DNA of 64,000 nt from Asparagopsis taxiformis (Eukaryota > Rhodophyta > Florideophyceae > Bonnemaisoniales > Bonnemaisoniaceae), in assembly GCA_030407315.1 (NCBI GenBank), contig JALQPE010002793.1, positions 84,501 to 148,500 of the forward strand, in the 5' to 3' direction. The translations under genes were made by a program, and so were the position numbers. Positions 10,511-22,870 of this stretch are shown piece by piece (position 1 is the first letter of the stretch; each line of letters opens with the position of its first letter). The notes beneath the pieces are model-generated. The model saw only the letters and a program-made list of their open reading frames with translations. It was not told where the DNA came from and did no database searches.

Positions 10511-12118
10511 CACAATAAAACACTGTTTCACTGTTCTCAGTGCATTTCGTGCCTTCCTAGTGTGGTTATCGCCGCTTGCGTAATCGGGACGTATAACCCG
10601 GTACTCCGGCCCCAACGCAAGGGCGCCGCGAACCTCAGCCAACGCGCTGGTGACGGAGACAAACGTGTCGGAACCGTCAACCGGGATTGCACGAAGCATC
10701 TCGTAATCGGCCAGGAAGTCCAACGTGGACTCCGGCAGTAGGCACGCGCGCCCGAACACACGACGTTCCACGAACAGCGAGCACGCGAGCATCGCTGCGT
10801 GTTCGATGTCTACGGCCATAAGGAAACGTTCCTTCACGGGGGCAGGCGCGTCCTTCACGGCATCGGTGAAATAATGTACCACGCGTGGTAATAACGTGGA
10901 CGACCCACGGGGGTACGGAAACTCCTCGACTACTTCCGGCAACGGCGGGAAGTAGAGCTCGCTCGGGACGACCCACGGAGCTGACGCGTGCGACACGCGG
11001 TAGTCGTCCGCGTTCACGTGGCGGAGAGCGAAGTGGTCATCGTACGACACGACGCTTTTGGAGATGACGCTCAACGAAAGAGCAGTCTTCCATTCGGCAC
11101 GTTGCCTTTCGGAAAGTGTCCGCGGACATACGAATACGGACGCCACCGAGATGAACGGCGGTTCCTCGGGCGTACCCTTCCATAGGAAGGCGTCCATACG
11201 ATCGACGTAGATCGCGTCGTTGACGTCACGCAACCACGAGCGGTCGCAACGTATCGACGCCGGGATCTGGTAACGTTCCGATCCCGGCGGCCCGTTGGCG
11301 AAACGACGCCCGGCTGCCCGCCCCCACGTATCCTCGGCGGAACGCATGTAGTCGACGACCGCGCGGGCGTCCAGACGATCTCTGGCCAACGTGGCGAGAT
11401 CGTCATCCGTGATACCCACGCGGGGCAACGCAGCCCACGCGTGGGCCAGGACGCCTACGTTTAGCGCCGCACCGCCACGTGAGGCGGTGCCGACCGTCCC
11501 AACGGGGTCACCACCCTCCGGCGAGGGGTCCTGGCGAGGAGAACGCGGCGAGCCATCACGACGAGGCACGCCCGTGCGGGCCGCCGCCACAGCACGACGC
11601 GAACGAGCGGCCGCTGCCATCGCGGCTACACCCGTCGACGGGGCCGCGGCATCCGGAATGACGGGTGACGAATTCCCCGAGTCGGACGCCGTTGCGTCAT
11701 CATCACGTGGGGCGACGGCCCTAGCAGCCTCGGCAGGCGTCACGGAAGCCACCAGGCGAGACGGAGCCATGGGACGAGACGAAGAGGCGACGGCCTGGGG
11801 AGCAACGGCTTCTCCCGCCCTAACGGATGGGGCGGCAGCGACGGACGCTTCCGTCGCTGGCGGCGCACCGGCTCCGACGAGGGAGGGAGCGCCCTGCGAA
11901 GGGTTCCTCGCTCCACCTCCAGCAGAGCCGGCGGGCCGCGGAGTGTGGGTATCGGTGCTACGTGTAGTGACCATCGTGGTCAGTTCGTACGCAACGAAGA
12001 CGAATAGTGCAACGAGCACGAGAACGAAAGCCACGCGGGCGAAACGGAACAAGAGAACGAAAGGAACGGAGGTAGTAGTACCCAGCGGGGGAAGAGGATA
12101 AGGAAGAACGAAAGGCAA
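10454..12118 (-). CDS. Unrecognised GC-rich gene, possible transposon ORF
   Basis: A 554-aa frame with much higher GC than the surroundings. From the first ATG the product has a hydrophobic run (residues 20-45, FVLVLVALFVFVAYEL) that could be a membrane anchor. An alternative start at 11974 (MVTTRSTDTH) would remove it. Next comes an Ala/Pro/Arg-rich low-complexity region to about residue 210. The remainder is a better-structured domain containing RCDRSWLRDVNDAIYVDRMD, SVASVFVCPRTLSERQRAEW and a C-terminal block with DIEHAAMLACSLFVERRVFG. I do not recognise the family. The last codons run into the GTTCCNNGAAC repeat cluster. That ties the gene to a mobile element, or means its 3' end was truncated by one. 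Confidence 0.45.
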   Translation of the reverse strand: MPFVLPYPLPPLGTTTSVPFVLLFRFARVAFVLVLVALFVFVAYELTTMVTTRSTDTHTPRPAGSAGGGARNPSQGAPSLVGAGAPPATEASVAAAPSVRAGEAVAPQAVASSSRPMAPSRLVASVTPAEAARAVAPRDDDATASDSGNSSPVIPDAAAPSTGVAAMAAAARSRRAVAAARTGVPRRDGSPRSPRQDPSPEGGDPVGTVGTASRGGAALNVGVLAHAWAALPRVGITDDDLATLARDRLDARAVVDYMRSAEDTWGRAAGRRFANGPPGSERYQIPASIRCDRSWLRDVNDAIYVDRMDAFLWKGTPEEPPFISVASVFVCPRTLSERQRAEWKTALSLSVISKSVVSYDDHFALRHVNADDYRVSHASAPWVVPSELYFPPLPEVVEEFPYPRGSSTLLPRVVHYFTDAVKDAPAPVKERFLMAVDIEHAAMLACSLFVERRVFGRACLLPESTLDFLADYEMLRAIPVDGSDTFVSVTSALAEVRGALALGPEYRVIRPDYASGDNHTRKARNALRTVKQCFIVSPNTVHGTRRVLSGEQYI

Positions 12119-13846
12119 CGGCCTGGATGACGATGGTGAGAGGAAGGGTGAGCGACGATCGCTATCACGTTAAGCCGCGGCTTAAATATCCTTCGGACGA
12201 CCGTTGTCGAAATGCCCGCTGGCAGATTCACGAAAAGGCCGCGGCCTGCGCTCGTATCGCGCTGAATTGAAGCACACCCGCGTGGTGGAATTGGACACTG
12301 CATCCGTTGCAGGAAAACGCCTAAGCGAGGCATTGACGTAAGACGCCAACGGGCGGGCCGCGATGATTACGAAAGAGCCGGAGCGCACGCGCGCGCTCCG
12401 GCGCCGTGGCGATTCGATCAGCCAACCGGGCCATGTACGTTTCAACGAGATTTTTCGGGACAACTGCCACGTCCGCAGTTGTACCCGAAAAGGCGCCACG
12501 GCCCCGTGTCTCAGGCGCGTCCTGACGGGCCTCGCGTGGCCGGGACGTCCACGTGTGGGGGTGGGGCTGTGTAGTATACGTGGCAATTCCGAAATTGCAA
12601 ATATTTACGTTTTCCGCGGAATTCGAATTTCGGCGGACACCACCGGCGACAGCAATGGACGAACATTGCTGGCGCATGCGCGCGCGCAACCGGCACACGT
12701 GTGCAACGAACGTATTGGCAACGGCCAACGGACCAACGGGTCCCTACGTGTGACCCACAAGGTCCTTTCCCATTCGGGGACGTTACGAGCAGTGTTTACA
12801 CTGTAAAGCGATGCCATCGTGGCTATATAGGTATTGGCACCGTGCCGGGAGGGAAAGGGGACAAGACAACGATCGAGCAACGGCTCTAGTCTACGACTGA
12901 CTTCTACGTTTACGTTTACGTTTTGCCTAGCGAGGCTTCGTCTCCGTCGAGCTGCGTACTCCCTACCCATCGCCGCACGTAAGGCTGATTGCGTGTAGTT
13001 CCTCCGGGCTTGGTCGAGAGCGCCTCCGGTGACGTACCACCTCGTGTGCTAACGTAATCCTCGCGTGGATTGTTGCGTCGTGACGCTCGTGTCTACTCGC
13101 TAACCTATCTCTACCGTTCTACCTAACATACAGTCGAAACACCAGCGGGTGGACTGCTCGTTTCGTTTCGTAAGGACAGCGTGTCCGTGGCTCGTACCAG
13201 CTACTTCTAGAACTAACGTTGTTCCACATCTGGGTAAATCTGTAGACAGTAGTGTAGATAGTAAATTGTATTGTCTGCGGGTAGTACCGTGCATTGGTTC
13301 ACAACACTGTCTGGTGGAGTGGACTTGACAGGAAATGTGGTGCATAGTGTTGGTGTGAAGGTAAATACTGGAATGGTGTGTAGTATACGACTATAGTAAT
13401 TCTGATGGTGCTTTACAGATAGTTTGGGTGCAGGGAAGCTAGATGTTGAATAGGACGTAGAATGAAAGATTGGGAGATTGAACATATCTCGTTTGTCTCA
13501 CCGTAAGGAGAGAATGTACAGAGTAGCTATATTATGTTGAGTTTAGCATTTCAAATTATACTTATCTATCTTTGCATTGAAAGTGTCGAGTAGGAGACGT
13601 CAGTCTGGTAGCGAGGTGTGGTATGCACAGGACGTGGGTAGTGGCAAAGGAAAGAATACGCACCATCCACCACTAAATTATGAAAAATAACCGTTACGGA
13701 GCACTAGGAAGCATTATTGTAATGTAGAGTAGAACAGGATGGATGCATCCACTGGAATGATATTTGCTACAACACTGCTGTACTAAGCGTGACATCCTTC
13801 CTTCAAAGCACTTCTCCTTTTAGCAAACTCCAATTGCAAGTTTAAC
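12119..13846. other. Gene-free stretch, GC-rich then AT-rich
   Basis: 12119-13080 is GC-rich and free of convincing ORFs. It may be the 5' flank of the gene at 10454-12118. 13213-13345 is an inverted copy of part of the region near 44525-44640, both being fragments of the CAGTA-type element ends. No RNA gene is seen. Confidence 0.5.
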
Positions 13847-15371
13847 ATGAATCCCGAAACCTCCGTAAGCATCGCCGCATTTTCCGAAATAACGCGTGAG
13901 GGCTTTTCGAACATCACTGCAGAGCTGAAAGCCCTAAGTGATAAAATGGATGCCGTCGAGAAGAGCACCATTCAATTACGCGAGACTCTCGGAAATGTCG
14001 CCAAGACTGTCTCCATGCTAAACACCGATATGCAGGAGGTCAAGAGCATCGTCGATGGGCTTCTGAGCCAGGGACAAGGACATCCGAAGAAGATCGCCTC
14101 CGAGAAGGACAGGGAACGTCTCCGCATTGCGCAGGATGCGGAGAAATCGTTCACGTTCGAAATGGTGTGTGCTGTGTGCTGTTGTTCCAACGTACACGAA
14201 GGCAATGGTGGATAAGAGGGATAGGCATTTCAACGGATACCAGCTAATCAATACGCTGATGTTCGCCAGGCAGAGCAATGAGCGAAAGGATGTGTTCAAT
14301 AGGACGCTTGCCGGCCGGAACCACATTGAATTGCGCTGCCAAGTTGTGACCTCTTTAATCAAGAATACGTGTCAAAACAATTCTTTCAGAGAGGGAGGAG
14401 ACCGTTCCAGCTCCAATGGAACGTCGGAAGGTATCGAACGGTGGAGGGCGCGGGGGTATGTGACTACCGGGACCATTGAGGAGACAATTCGCGGAACGGA
14501 CTCTGCTCGCATGGATGGAATGCATGGGACGTCCGAGGGAAGTGATGGGGCCGCTCGAAAGCAGAAGCGAAGAAAGGTTGGTGACAATGGGCCGTTGCAC
14601 AGAAAGGAGGTAGGCATCACTGTGACGAAATCGGCACTCACGGCAGTGACCGGGTTTATGAACAAGTCCAGAGATCATGTGCGAAACCGGTTCATCCGAG
14701 ATCTTGGATTCGTTCTATACAGTGGGTTTCAAGGTTCAGTCCGAATGGAGCATCATTTGCACGACGGTGGGCTGGACATTGAGTCAGTTCCAAGTCTGTA
14801 CTCGGCGCAGAGGAAAATGAATGCAGCGGAGCGTGCAGCAATGGATGACAAGAATATGAAGATTCTTCGCGACTTCATTGCGTTGCGAAAAGAAATGCTA
14901 TTCAAAGTCGAGTACGAAGTTCAAATAATTGGAGAACCGGACAAGAGGTTTTTGACTAGGAGGATCAATTTAGTAGAGGTTGCACTGAACTTTGCAGTCG
15001 CCTACACGCAATGTTCTGATAAGAACATGTTCCTGCGACGTTCAGAATACTCCTTGCAATTCATCTACATACTTGCATACGGGTTCCGAACGATTTTGAA
15101 ATTTCAAAGTGGAACAGAGGTGGAAGGAGCGCAAATCCGGGAAATCAATGAAGCAGTGAAACTGCTTCTTCCCGGGGAGCGGGTGAGTAGTCGGTTCATG
15201 AATGAGGAGGTTTTGACTATATCGCGTGATAGATATGAAGAACTGAAATGTAGACGATGGGGGGGGGAATCAGTGCTGGAGGAGAGCTTCAGGTCTATAG
15301 AAGAGGACAGAGGAGATGCAGAATATGTGAAGGTATTCGTCGATGATGAAATCGAGAATGAAGGGGAGTAG
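13847..15371 (+). CDS. Unrecognised protein with N-terminal coiled coil, two frames joined near 14165-14201
   Basis: The first frame starts at ATG 13847. It encodes a hydrophilic heptad-rich segment (FSNITAELKALSDKMDAVEK), probably a coiled coil. It loses coding character near 14165, where a second frame takes over and runs to 15371. A 37-nt intron from GT at 14165 to AG at 14201 would join the two frames exactly (FEM to AMVDKRDR). A one-base indel is the alternative. The second part has a basic, low-complexity stretch (RKQKRRKVG, a possible nuclear localisation signal). It is followed by a probable globular C-terminal domain containing SRDHVRNRFIRDLGFVLYSG and NLVEVALNFAVAYTQCS. I do not recognise the family. 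It lies just left of a CACTA end (16163), so it could be host or transposon cargo. Confidence 0.5.
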
Positions 15372-16162
15372 TATCGGATGAAACCAGTTTCGGTGTAGTA
15401 GACGAAGAATGAAGAAGTACAATTTCTGTTGAGTTGAATTTTGTAATAGATGGAAGTAGATAGATGCGAGACATCAGGAAACCAGTCAGACGATAGTGTC
15501 AAGTCGAAGGAAAAGCGCAGAGACAGGTAGTGGAATAGTCGAAGTAAGAAGGAGCGAGGGTATCCGTCTTTACTAGAAATTGATGGCCACAGGAGCTCTA
15601 GAATGGAATACCCAGGAACAGGATAACTACGGATAGGTGTGCTTTATCATTTTTGCTCCGGACTGCAGGTGGCAGGTGGAGGAGAGGGTGGGTGGGTAGT
15701 GTCTGAATCCGCATTGAAGCCAAGACGAGAGATAGCCTCATAGCCAATGTCTTCAAGCTCCTGGCATATAGTAGTACCACTGAAAATACAGCAAGGTAAG
15801 CGTAGATGTAGTGTACCAAACGTCTCTGCGGTTGATAGAGGCTGGAAAGTGCTGTAACAAGCTCGGCGCTGAATACGTCTCCACAGTAACGAAAACGTTG
15901 CTCCATAAGTAACAGTAGCCTTATCACGTAGGTGGAAAGAGTCCACGATGCTAGACTGGGATAGTTGGCTAAGACATAGGGGATGTAAAAATGTATTGTT
16001 GACATGGTCAAACTCGTAGGAGTCTCTGCAAAGAACTTTCATACGTTAGTCTGGGCTGGACAGGACGTAAGCAGATGAGCCGACGAGAAATGCGGAAGAA
16101 GGAGCATCATGAGAGCAATCAACGTCGACTAGATTTCCTAAAATTCGGACAATCGATGAGCT
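15372..16162. other. No gene seen
   Basis: Short spurious frames only. Nothing recognised up to the CACTA end at 16163. Confidence 0.5.
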
Positions 16163-17390
16163 CACTACTGTGTCTGAAATCGGGCCTGGGGCAGTACTGT
16201 ACGGCAGTAAAATTTACTGCCTGAGGCAGTAAAATTTAGTACTGTAAAAATATAAATTAATGCCCTACTTGCCGGCAGTACAGTGCACTGCCCGGAGGCA
16301 GTGGCCATGTGCTGCCGACGGCAGTAGAAAGTACTGCCTGGATGTATGACGTGAGGCAGTGGTGGGAGGCAGTGATAGTTGCTGGATTTAGATTGCCTTT
16401 CTGGCAGTGATTTGTGCTACATTGGCCTGTAAAATAAAGTAGTATATTGTGCTGACTTGGGCAGCACGGGGAGGGAGTAAAATATGCTGTCCAGGAATAT
16501 GGCCCACGGCAGTACTATTTGGTGGCGTGGGATGCACCGTGTGGCAGTAGAAGCTAGTGTTTCCGGCAGCGTGCTGTGCTGGCTGCAGGCCCTAATGACG
16601 GCAGCACATTTTGCTATATTTAGGTAGTGCCCCGATGTACTGTATGATACTGCCTGCAGGTCATGGCAGAGGCAGAGAAATGTACTGTATTCTATTATTG
16701 GACAAAGCAGTAATTTCTGCTGCTGTGTGGTGCTGCTTTGTTTTGTACTTACAGGTAGTGACAAGTCTATGTTCTGGCAGTAGAGTAATGCAGTGGAATA
16801 TGATGACAGCAGACATGCTTCGAGGCTGTGTATTCTACTGCCTGTGGAAGCGAGTGGGGACAGTAAATTATGATGTCTGACGAAATGTGTGAAAGCAATG
16901 CAATGAGGTGCTGATAGTCTCTGGGAAAAGCTGCCTGATAGTACTGCTTTATGATACGAAAAGTGCTACCGTACCGTGCTACTTGCCGTGGTGGAAAGTG
17001 CTGCCGTGCTCTACTACTTGCGTATGTGTAAATCACTGTCACGCTGTACTGCTCCAGGATATGTGAATTGCTGCCCCACAGCACTACAAAAAGTAGTAGA
17101 TTTTGATGTATTATAGAGCTGTCCAGATCAGCGTAAAGTACTGTCTGATAGTGTTGTACTCGACAGGGGCATAGGACAGTACCAGTTACTGCCTGTGGCA
17201 ATGCAGTGTACTACCTGGAAGTGCTACCTGTGGCAGTACATTTCACTACCTGGAACTAGTGCTTGAGACAGTACAATTTACTGCCGGGAAGTCTACACTG
17301 AACCAGTAAATTGTAGTGCCTGGCGGTACTGACTCGGACAGAACGGGAAAGTAGTAGAATATGATGCCTAGGGTAATACTTTCTAGTGCC
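16163..17390 (+). repeat. Left end of CACTA-type element B with GGCAGTA subterminal cluster
   Basis: CACTACTGTGTCTGAAA at 16163 closely resembles the CACTACGGTGTTGAAAA ends at 22106 and 26835. Immediately inside begins a dense cluster of GGCAGTA / TACTGCC words in both orientations (for example 16188-16330 and 17175-17345), spread over 1.2 kb. Subterminal short repeats behind CACTA ends are the hallmark of En/Spm-like elements. Transposase copy 2 lies 1.4 kb inside. Confidence 0.7.
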
Positions 17391-18771
17391 TACAATTGAT
17401 GTTCAGGACGATAGAATGAGGTGGAAATGACATTCCAGCCGCATGTTCAGGCATCTGGCTACGAAATGTCGGGCAGAATGGAGTATCTCTCTCGGTGGTC
17501 TTCATAGAAGTGTATAGGGATAACCAAGTGTGATCTAAAAGGATGTCAGAATTTTTATGTAGGAAGGACAACGATGCCTGAAGGATTGTTTCAGTTCTAT
17601 CATTAGACTAGACTACTCATAAAATCGAACTATCGTATCTAAAATCTTACTATCTCTACAACCAGGACTATTGTGCAAGCAAATCGAGTTCCTTGCTGTT
17701 TCAAAACTACATGTGATGTTCAGACAGGAGGGAAATAAACACCATTACAGATGATTTGCAACAGGTTAGAAATCGGATATAGAAAAGTATTGTAAAGGAT
17801 GAGAAGAACATGAGTATGAATGGAATGAACAAACTTACCATCATTGAACTATTTTTGCGTGCAAAGGTATTGGTTGTAGGTTGGAATGACGAAAGCTTGC
17901 AAGCTTTCGTCATTCCAACCTATAACCAATACCTATGCCAGAATCATTTGCAATCAATAGACTAGAATAGGATCAGCGAAGAACGATATTTATGGTTAGT
18001 GCACTATCTTTCATGGAAAGCATGTGGAAAGAAATGAGAGAGGGGAAAGATAACTACTCGACAACGTACCAGCCTTACCTGTCATCTTCATGATAACCGG
18101 ATGATGAAATGGTCCTATACGTCGCGCATCAACAGCCTTAAATAGACAGCTCATCCACTCATAATGACCTCGTCGTAACTGGAAGGCAGATGATTTGGCA
18201 GACGATGATGTGGCAGATGATTTGGCAGCGGATGATCTGTCAAATTTTCTGGACGTGATAAATTAGCAGAAATAGAAATCATGCCCCTACGCAATGTCAA
18301 ACCAACCTAAAAGTCTTGGTATTAATGTTTAGCTGCATACTGAAGGAGAAACATCGAATAAATGCTGTAAATTAGAGTAGTAGACAATCCGAAAGAGAAT
18401 TGCAACCGTGTTCTCATCTATATATAGTTTATTACCATAAAAATATTACTATTGAGGCCTATTATACCATGTACTGAAGCTAAATTGTAAATGATTCGTG
18501 TATTTCATTCAGAAAAGGAAGCAGGAATCCTTGGAGGCATTAAAGATCGCTGAAGAACCCAACATGGGAAATCAAGTCACCTGTTCCTTGAGTTAGGTAG
18601 GACACTAGTCAGTGTGAAGTTTTCGATAAGATGTAACGGTAAGAAAATATAGGTACTATAAACTATTACAGTGGCATGGTTAAAAAGAGACGGATACCAT
18701 CTTATTAGTTGCCTACTAGTTGACATTAATCCACAATTTGTGCAAGGTTCTCTCGAATCCAAAGAGAAGAG
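17391..18771. other. Non-coding spacer within element B
   Basis: No gene recognised. It contains the hairpin at 17865-17934. It is the 5' flank of transposase copy 2. Confidence 0.45.
17865..17934. repeat. Perfect-type hairpin, 35-bp arms, no loop
   Basis: The sequence is self-complementary around the junction 17899/17900 (centre AGCTTGCAAGCT). Each arm is 35 bases with a single mismatch. It could be a tiny foldback element or a cruciform or dsRNA source. Confidence 0.9.
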
Positions 18772-21700
18772 ATGAAACGAACAGCTGTTCGGAAGAAAGG
18801 TACACCTCGAAGAACCCGGAGAAGGTTTGAATCATTGCCAATCCCATACGAAAGTGGGACAAGGCACGAAAATGGGGAAACCCCGCTAGTTTCGAACGAA
18901 ACATTCGAGGTTCACGCCGATATACCGGACGAAAACGTCGGAAAAGCATCTGCTGAAGACGAGAATATTTCTAGTGGCAATGGAGAAGAGCACATTGGCT
19001 TTTTTGAGGCTGGAAAAGTTGCCAGAGAAGAAGAAACGATAGGCTCTGAGGAAAGCTCGGCCGAGAGCTGCGATGACCACGACGGAGAAGAGGCAGCGGA
19101 AGATGACCGCGGACTTGTGGATAAACTGCTGACCTGGCCAGTATTCTCTGCAATAATATTGCTTAGTGGAACGCTACGGATGAAACGCAAGGACTATGAA
19201 GGTATGCGTGAGATGTCTAATTTCAAGCGGGACATTTCGGATCAAGCACCCAGCGACTCGTACATGAGGAAAGTCATTTTACCGTTCATTCTGAAAACAT
19301 GTTTCCCACAAAGCATGGATACAACGTGTGAAATAGATGTAACAAAAAGCGGCTCTAGGCTTGGAAAGATGTCTCCAGGACTGTCTAGTAGCCGTAGAGC
19401 TCATTGTACTACATCGGTACGAGTCGTGCTACCGAGCACATGGGCGGAAAGGGATATACAGACCGGACCCATTCTGGACTGCATAAAGTCTAGTAAAAGG
19501 GATAGTAGTGATGAAAGAGAAGATGAAGCATATCAAATTGCTTCAGAAAGTATTGAAAACTCTTTCATTGTCAAATGCCGTTCAGCTGTTCTGAATGACC
19601 CATTCCATCGCATTTCGGTAAGTGCATCAGATCATGACGGTCACAAGATGCACAGAAAGGTATACGCCCGACATGGAGACGAGTTGAGGATCATATGTAT
19701 GCCGACGACAAATCAAGAGGCCCTGGTGGCTAAGCTGGGAGGAGCCAGAACGAAACAGGGAAAGAACATCGAAACTGGAAAGAATTCTAGGAGCAGAAGA
19801 AGTTTTACAGCAAGGAGTGACTGGAGAATTGAAGCTATCATCATTGCAAGTTATCTTGCAACCGGAGAAGAACAACAAGAATCAAATATGGAAGATGTGA
19901 TAGACCCGCAAATCGATGCAATGGAAGAAACTGAGAAAAGAAATGCGAGGCGTGTCGTCTCCACCACAACGCTCGACGGCCGCCGTTCTCCGGAGAACAT
20001 TGCAAAAATGATATTCGGGCAGGTGACGCTATCACTCTGTTTCGGCCAAAAAGTAAGTCTGATGGGAGCACATTTGAAGAGTTACTACTCGTGAACAGAA
20101 ATCTGAAAAAGGGACGCTCTGAACATGCGACTTTTCTCATTTGCTCCACAAGGGGAGCAACTGGGCAGCTACATCGCGAACAAACTCGGGTGAAAGACGT
20201 CCAGCTCATAGGAGCTCCAGACAAGAGGTCTAGATGGCACCCCGGCTCTAAACGTATGGATGCCTGCAGTGAGGGGAATCTTTCAGATGGCAGGAAATAT
20301 ATCGTATACCGATTTCTGCTATATGCTGATGAATTCCAGCCGTTCACAAGCCGGAAAGGAAGTTTTGGTGGCTGCTATATGCTTCCATTAGGCATACAGC
20401 CAAGCAAGAGAGCAAGCTTCCACGCAGTCCGCGTTCTTGGATTCGTTCCCCCGGGAGTTTCAACAAATGTTGTAATTGAGAGAGTTGTACCCGACATTGT
20501 GAAGGGAAGTACAGACGGTTTTCCAGCGAAAGATGCAAATGGAGAAGATGTGGTCATATTCCTGGATCCTGTTGGATTTATCGGAGATTACCCAGCTGTT
20601 TCGCATACTCTGGATGTCCGTGGTCACACCAGTAATACACCATGCCATAGCTGCATTTTCGAAAAGCAAGATATGAGCAGCAGTGGAGGTTCACGAAATG
20701 CATACACAGCATTGCTAAACAGTCAGATGAGTACGCATGCCCGAGGAATGCACCGAAACAAGCTTGTGAGGGAAGTCGCATCGCAAGATCAGCTCAAAGT
20801 TCTTGGACTAAGCCTAGATCCGATTGAGAATAAGGCACTCCATAATTTGAGTGAATCCCTTAATCGTGTGCGGAGAGGAGTTCCTACAAACGAAGAAGGA
20901 GTTCCAGTTGTTCCTTGTCAATTCGATCCATATCGCTCTGCTGTAGTTGCCCCAGACCATCTGCTCTCCGGACTGGCTCAAGATGTGATGAATGCGACAA
21001 TCAGCGCAGCAACACCTGTACTTCGAAATGTTGCGGAAACAGTTCTACTGAATACCCTCCGAATGTTCTGTTTGAGTAGTCAGAGTCAGGTATTCGGGCA
21101 GAACTACCTATTATCGATGAACATGAGCGATATATTCGCTGTTCTCGTTGTAGCTCCCCAAGCATTTTATTCGGCATTTCGTATCGTCATCGGGAACTCT
21201 TGGGACGGGTATGAAAAACTTGAACGTATTCTTCGTTTGCTGAAAAAGTTTCAAATGGTTGTTGCCAGCATTCGATTCATCCCAACATGGTGGATAGATG
21301 GACTTGAGTCAACCAGGAGGTTCGAGGCCGAGAATGGCGGACGTCATGACCACATTCTAGCTCTTGTTTCAGACTATATGAAAGAACTGCATGAGGTATG
21401 CAACAAGGATCCTATTGCAATGAAACATCTGGACAAACCGAACTTGCATCGGTTGATAGAATTTTGCGTACATACATTACCAGCTTTTGGAGCTGCGAAA
21501 CATGTGGAAGAGCTTTTATTCGAGAGAATGCACCAGCCTCTTAAAAGAGGGGTTCGAAACTCGAACCATAAGAATGAACATCTGTCATCAATGGAGCTCA
21601 TCATGGCCGATGACTGGCTCGCACGAATAGCCATCACGCTGGGTGCGGTAGGTCACAATACAAAACAATGGACGTCTGCCGATTGCAGACGCGTGTATTT

Positions 21701-22145
21701 TGCACTAGGAAAAGGAATTTCGGAGAGTCCACATGCGACAGAAGAGGCAGCAAAAAGATGCTTCTTAAGTCCTGTATTCCATCTCATATCAGAGAGGAGC
21801 AGTACTATGGTGAGCACCCACTGTCCAATCACGCGGTGGCGAGGGGAATCTGTTGAAGACGCGAAAAATGTTCCGGCAGAAGAAACCGTCATGATGGCAA
21901 GGATACGTAAAGCTTCTGAAACTTTTCTCAGAACCAGACAGGTAAACGGGTCTCAACATGGTGAACGACTATGGTGGCTCACTGCTGCACAAAGAGTGCG
22001 CACTAGTCATGAGGGATCTGAGAGCGAATCGAGGTTAGGGCGTGCTGAACCTGGAAGCATCATTCAAGCAGTGTGCAAAGATGGATGGTATGATGCTGGT
22101 ATAGTCACTACGGTGTTGAAAAGGGGGCCTCAGACAGTACGGTGA
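18772..22145 (+). pseudogene. Tnp2/Plavaka-like transposase copy 2, frameshifted and 3'-truncated
   Basis: It starts at ATG 18772 with an acidic low-complexity N-terminus. It parallels copy 1 throughout: EIDVTKSGS (copy 1 LPLDISKSG), VRVVLPSTWAERD, then YIVYRFLLYADEF, FLDPVGFIGDYPAV, TPCHSCIF, DPYRSAVVAPDHLLSG and MHQPLKRGVRNSNHKN. The frame changes near 20015. Upstream ENIAKMI belongs to frame 1, while RAGDAITLF in another frame matches copy 1 WRAGDICTLL. A one-base deletion therefore explains the break better than an intron, despite a GTAAGT at 20053. The 3' end runs into another CACTA end at 22106, so its last ~13 codons are foreign. Copy 1 continues about 140 residues further. Probably inactive unless frameshifting occurs. 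Confidence 0.65.
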
Positions 22146-22162
22146 GACAGTGATTTTTACTG
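22106..22162 (+). repeat. CACTA terminal repeat (left-end orientation)
   Basis: Begins CACTACGGTGTTGAAAAG. About 57 bases are repeated in reverse complement at 26779-26835, and the first 13 bases again in reverse at 44899-44911. Subterminal GACAGTA repeats start directly inside. No matching 3-bp target duplication was found between 22106 and 26835. Confidence 0.7.
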
Positions 22163-22870
22163 TCTGAGACAGTAAAAAACACTATGCGGCAAATGAAAAT
22201 TAATGCCACACTTGGAGACAGTGATTTGCACTGTCCGGCAGACAGTACGGAACACTGTCTGCAGACAGTAAAAAACAATGTCTCACCGTACTGTCAGAGG
22301 CAGTGATTGGAGACAGTAAAAATTAATGATTTAGTCAATAGTTGGATATGATGTAATCTACTGTACTGGGCAGTGTTGGCGGATAGTGTTTTGTATTGGC
22401 CAAGGCAACATGGCCGGATAGTGAAATACGCTGCCTGGGACAACAGATGGAACCAACACGGTGCACTGTCCTGGGCAGTACCTGGAGACAGTGATTTTCA
22501 TTGTCCTGGGCAGTACCTGGAGACAGTGATTTTCACTGTCCTGGACAGTACCTGTAGACAGTACTTTGTGCTGCCCTGGGCAGTACCTGTAGACAGTACT
22601 TTGTGCTGCCCTGGGCAGCAGCTGTAGACAGTAATTTGTGCTGCCCTGGGCAGCAGCTGTAGACAGTACTTTGTGCTGCCCTGGGCAGTACCTGGAGACA
22701 GTACTTTGTGCTGCCCTGGGCAGTACCTGGAGACAGTGTTTCGTGCTGCCCTGGGCAGCACCTGGAGACATTGTTTCGTGCTGCCCTGGGCAGCACTTGT
22801 AGACAGTATTTTGTGCTCCCTTGGGCAGCACCTGGAGACAGTAAAAGTAGTGTCCTGATATAGTAAAATT
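22140..22870 (+). repeat. GACAGTA subterminal cluster and 35-bp tandem array
   Basis: 22140-22335 holds GACAGTA / TACTGTC words in both orientations. 22440-22850 is a tandem array of about eleven 35-bp units. Each unit has CTGCCCTGGGCAG (a palindrome) and AGACAGTA-type words. The long reverse-strand frames here are repeat artefacts. Confidence 0.85.

Noticed and set aside
12182..12970. Several 120-147 aa ORFs on both strands in the GC-rich flank
   Set aside because: High GC lengthens random frames; they overlap each other on both strands with no recognisable content.
20053..20081. GTAAGT at 20053 as a splice donor joining the two frames of transposase copy 2
   Set aside because: The downstream frame is already homologous to copy 1 upstream of this site (RAGDAITLF at about 20015), so the break is a small deletion further left. 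The implied intron would be only 29 nt.
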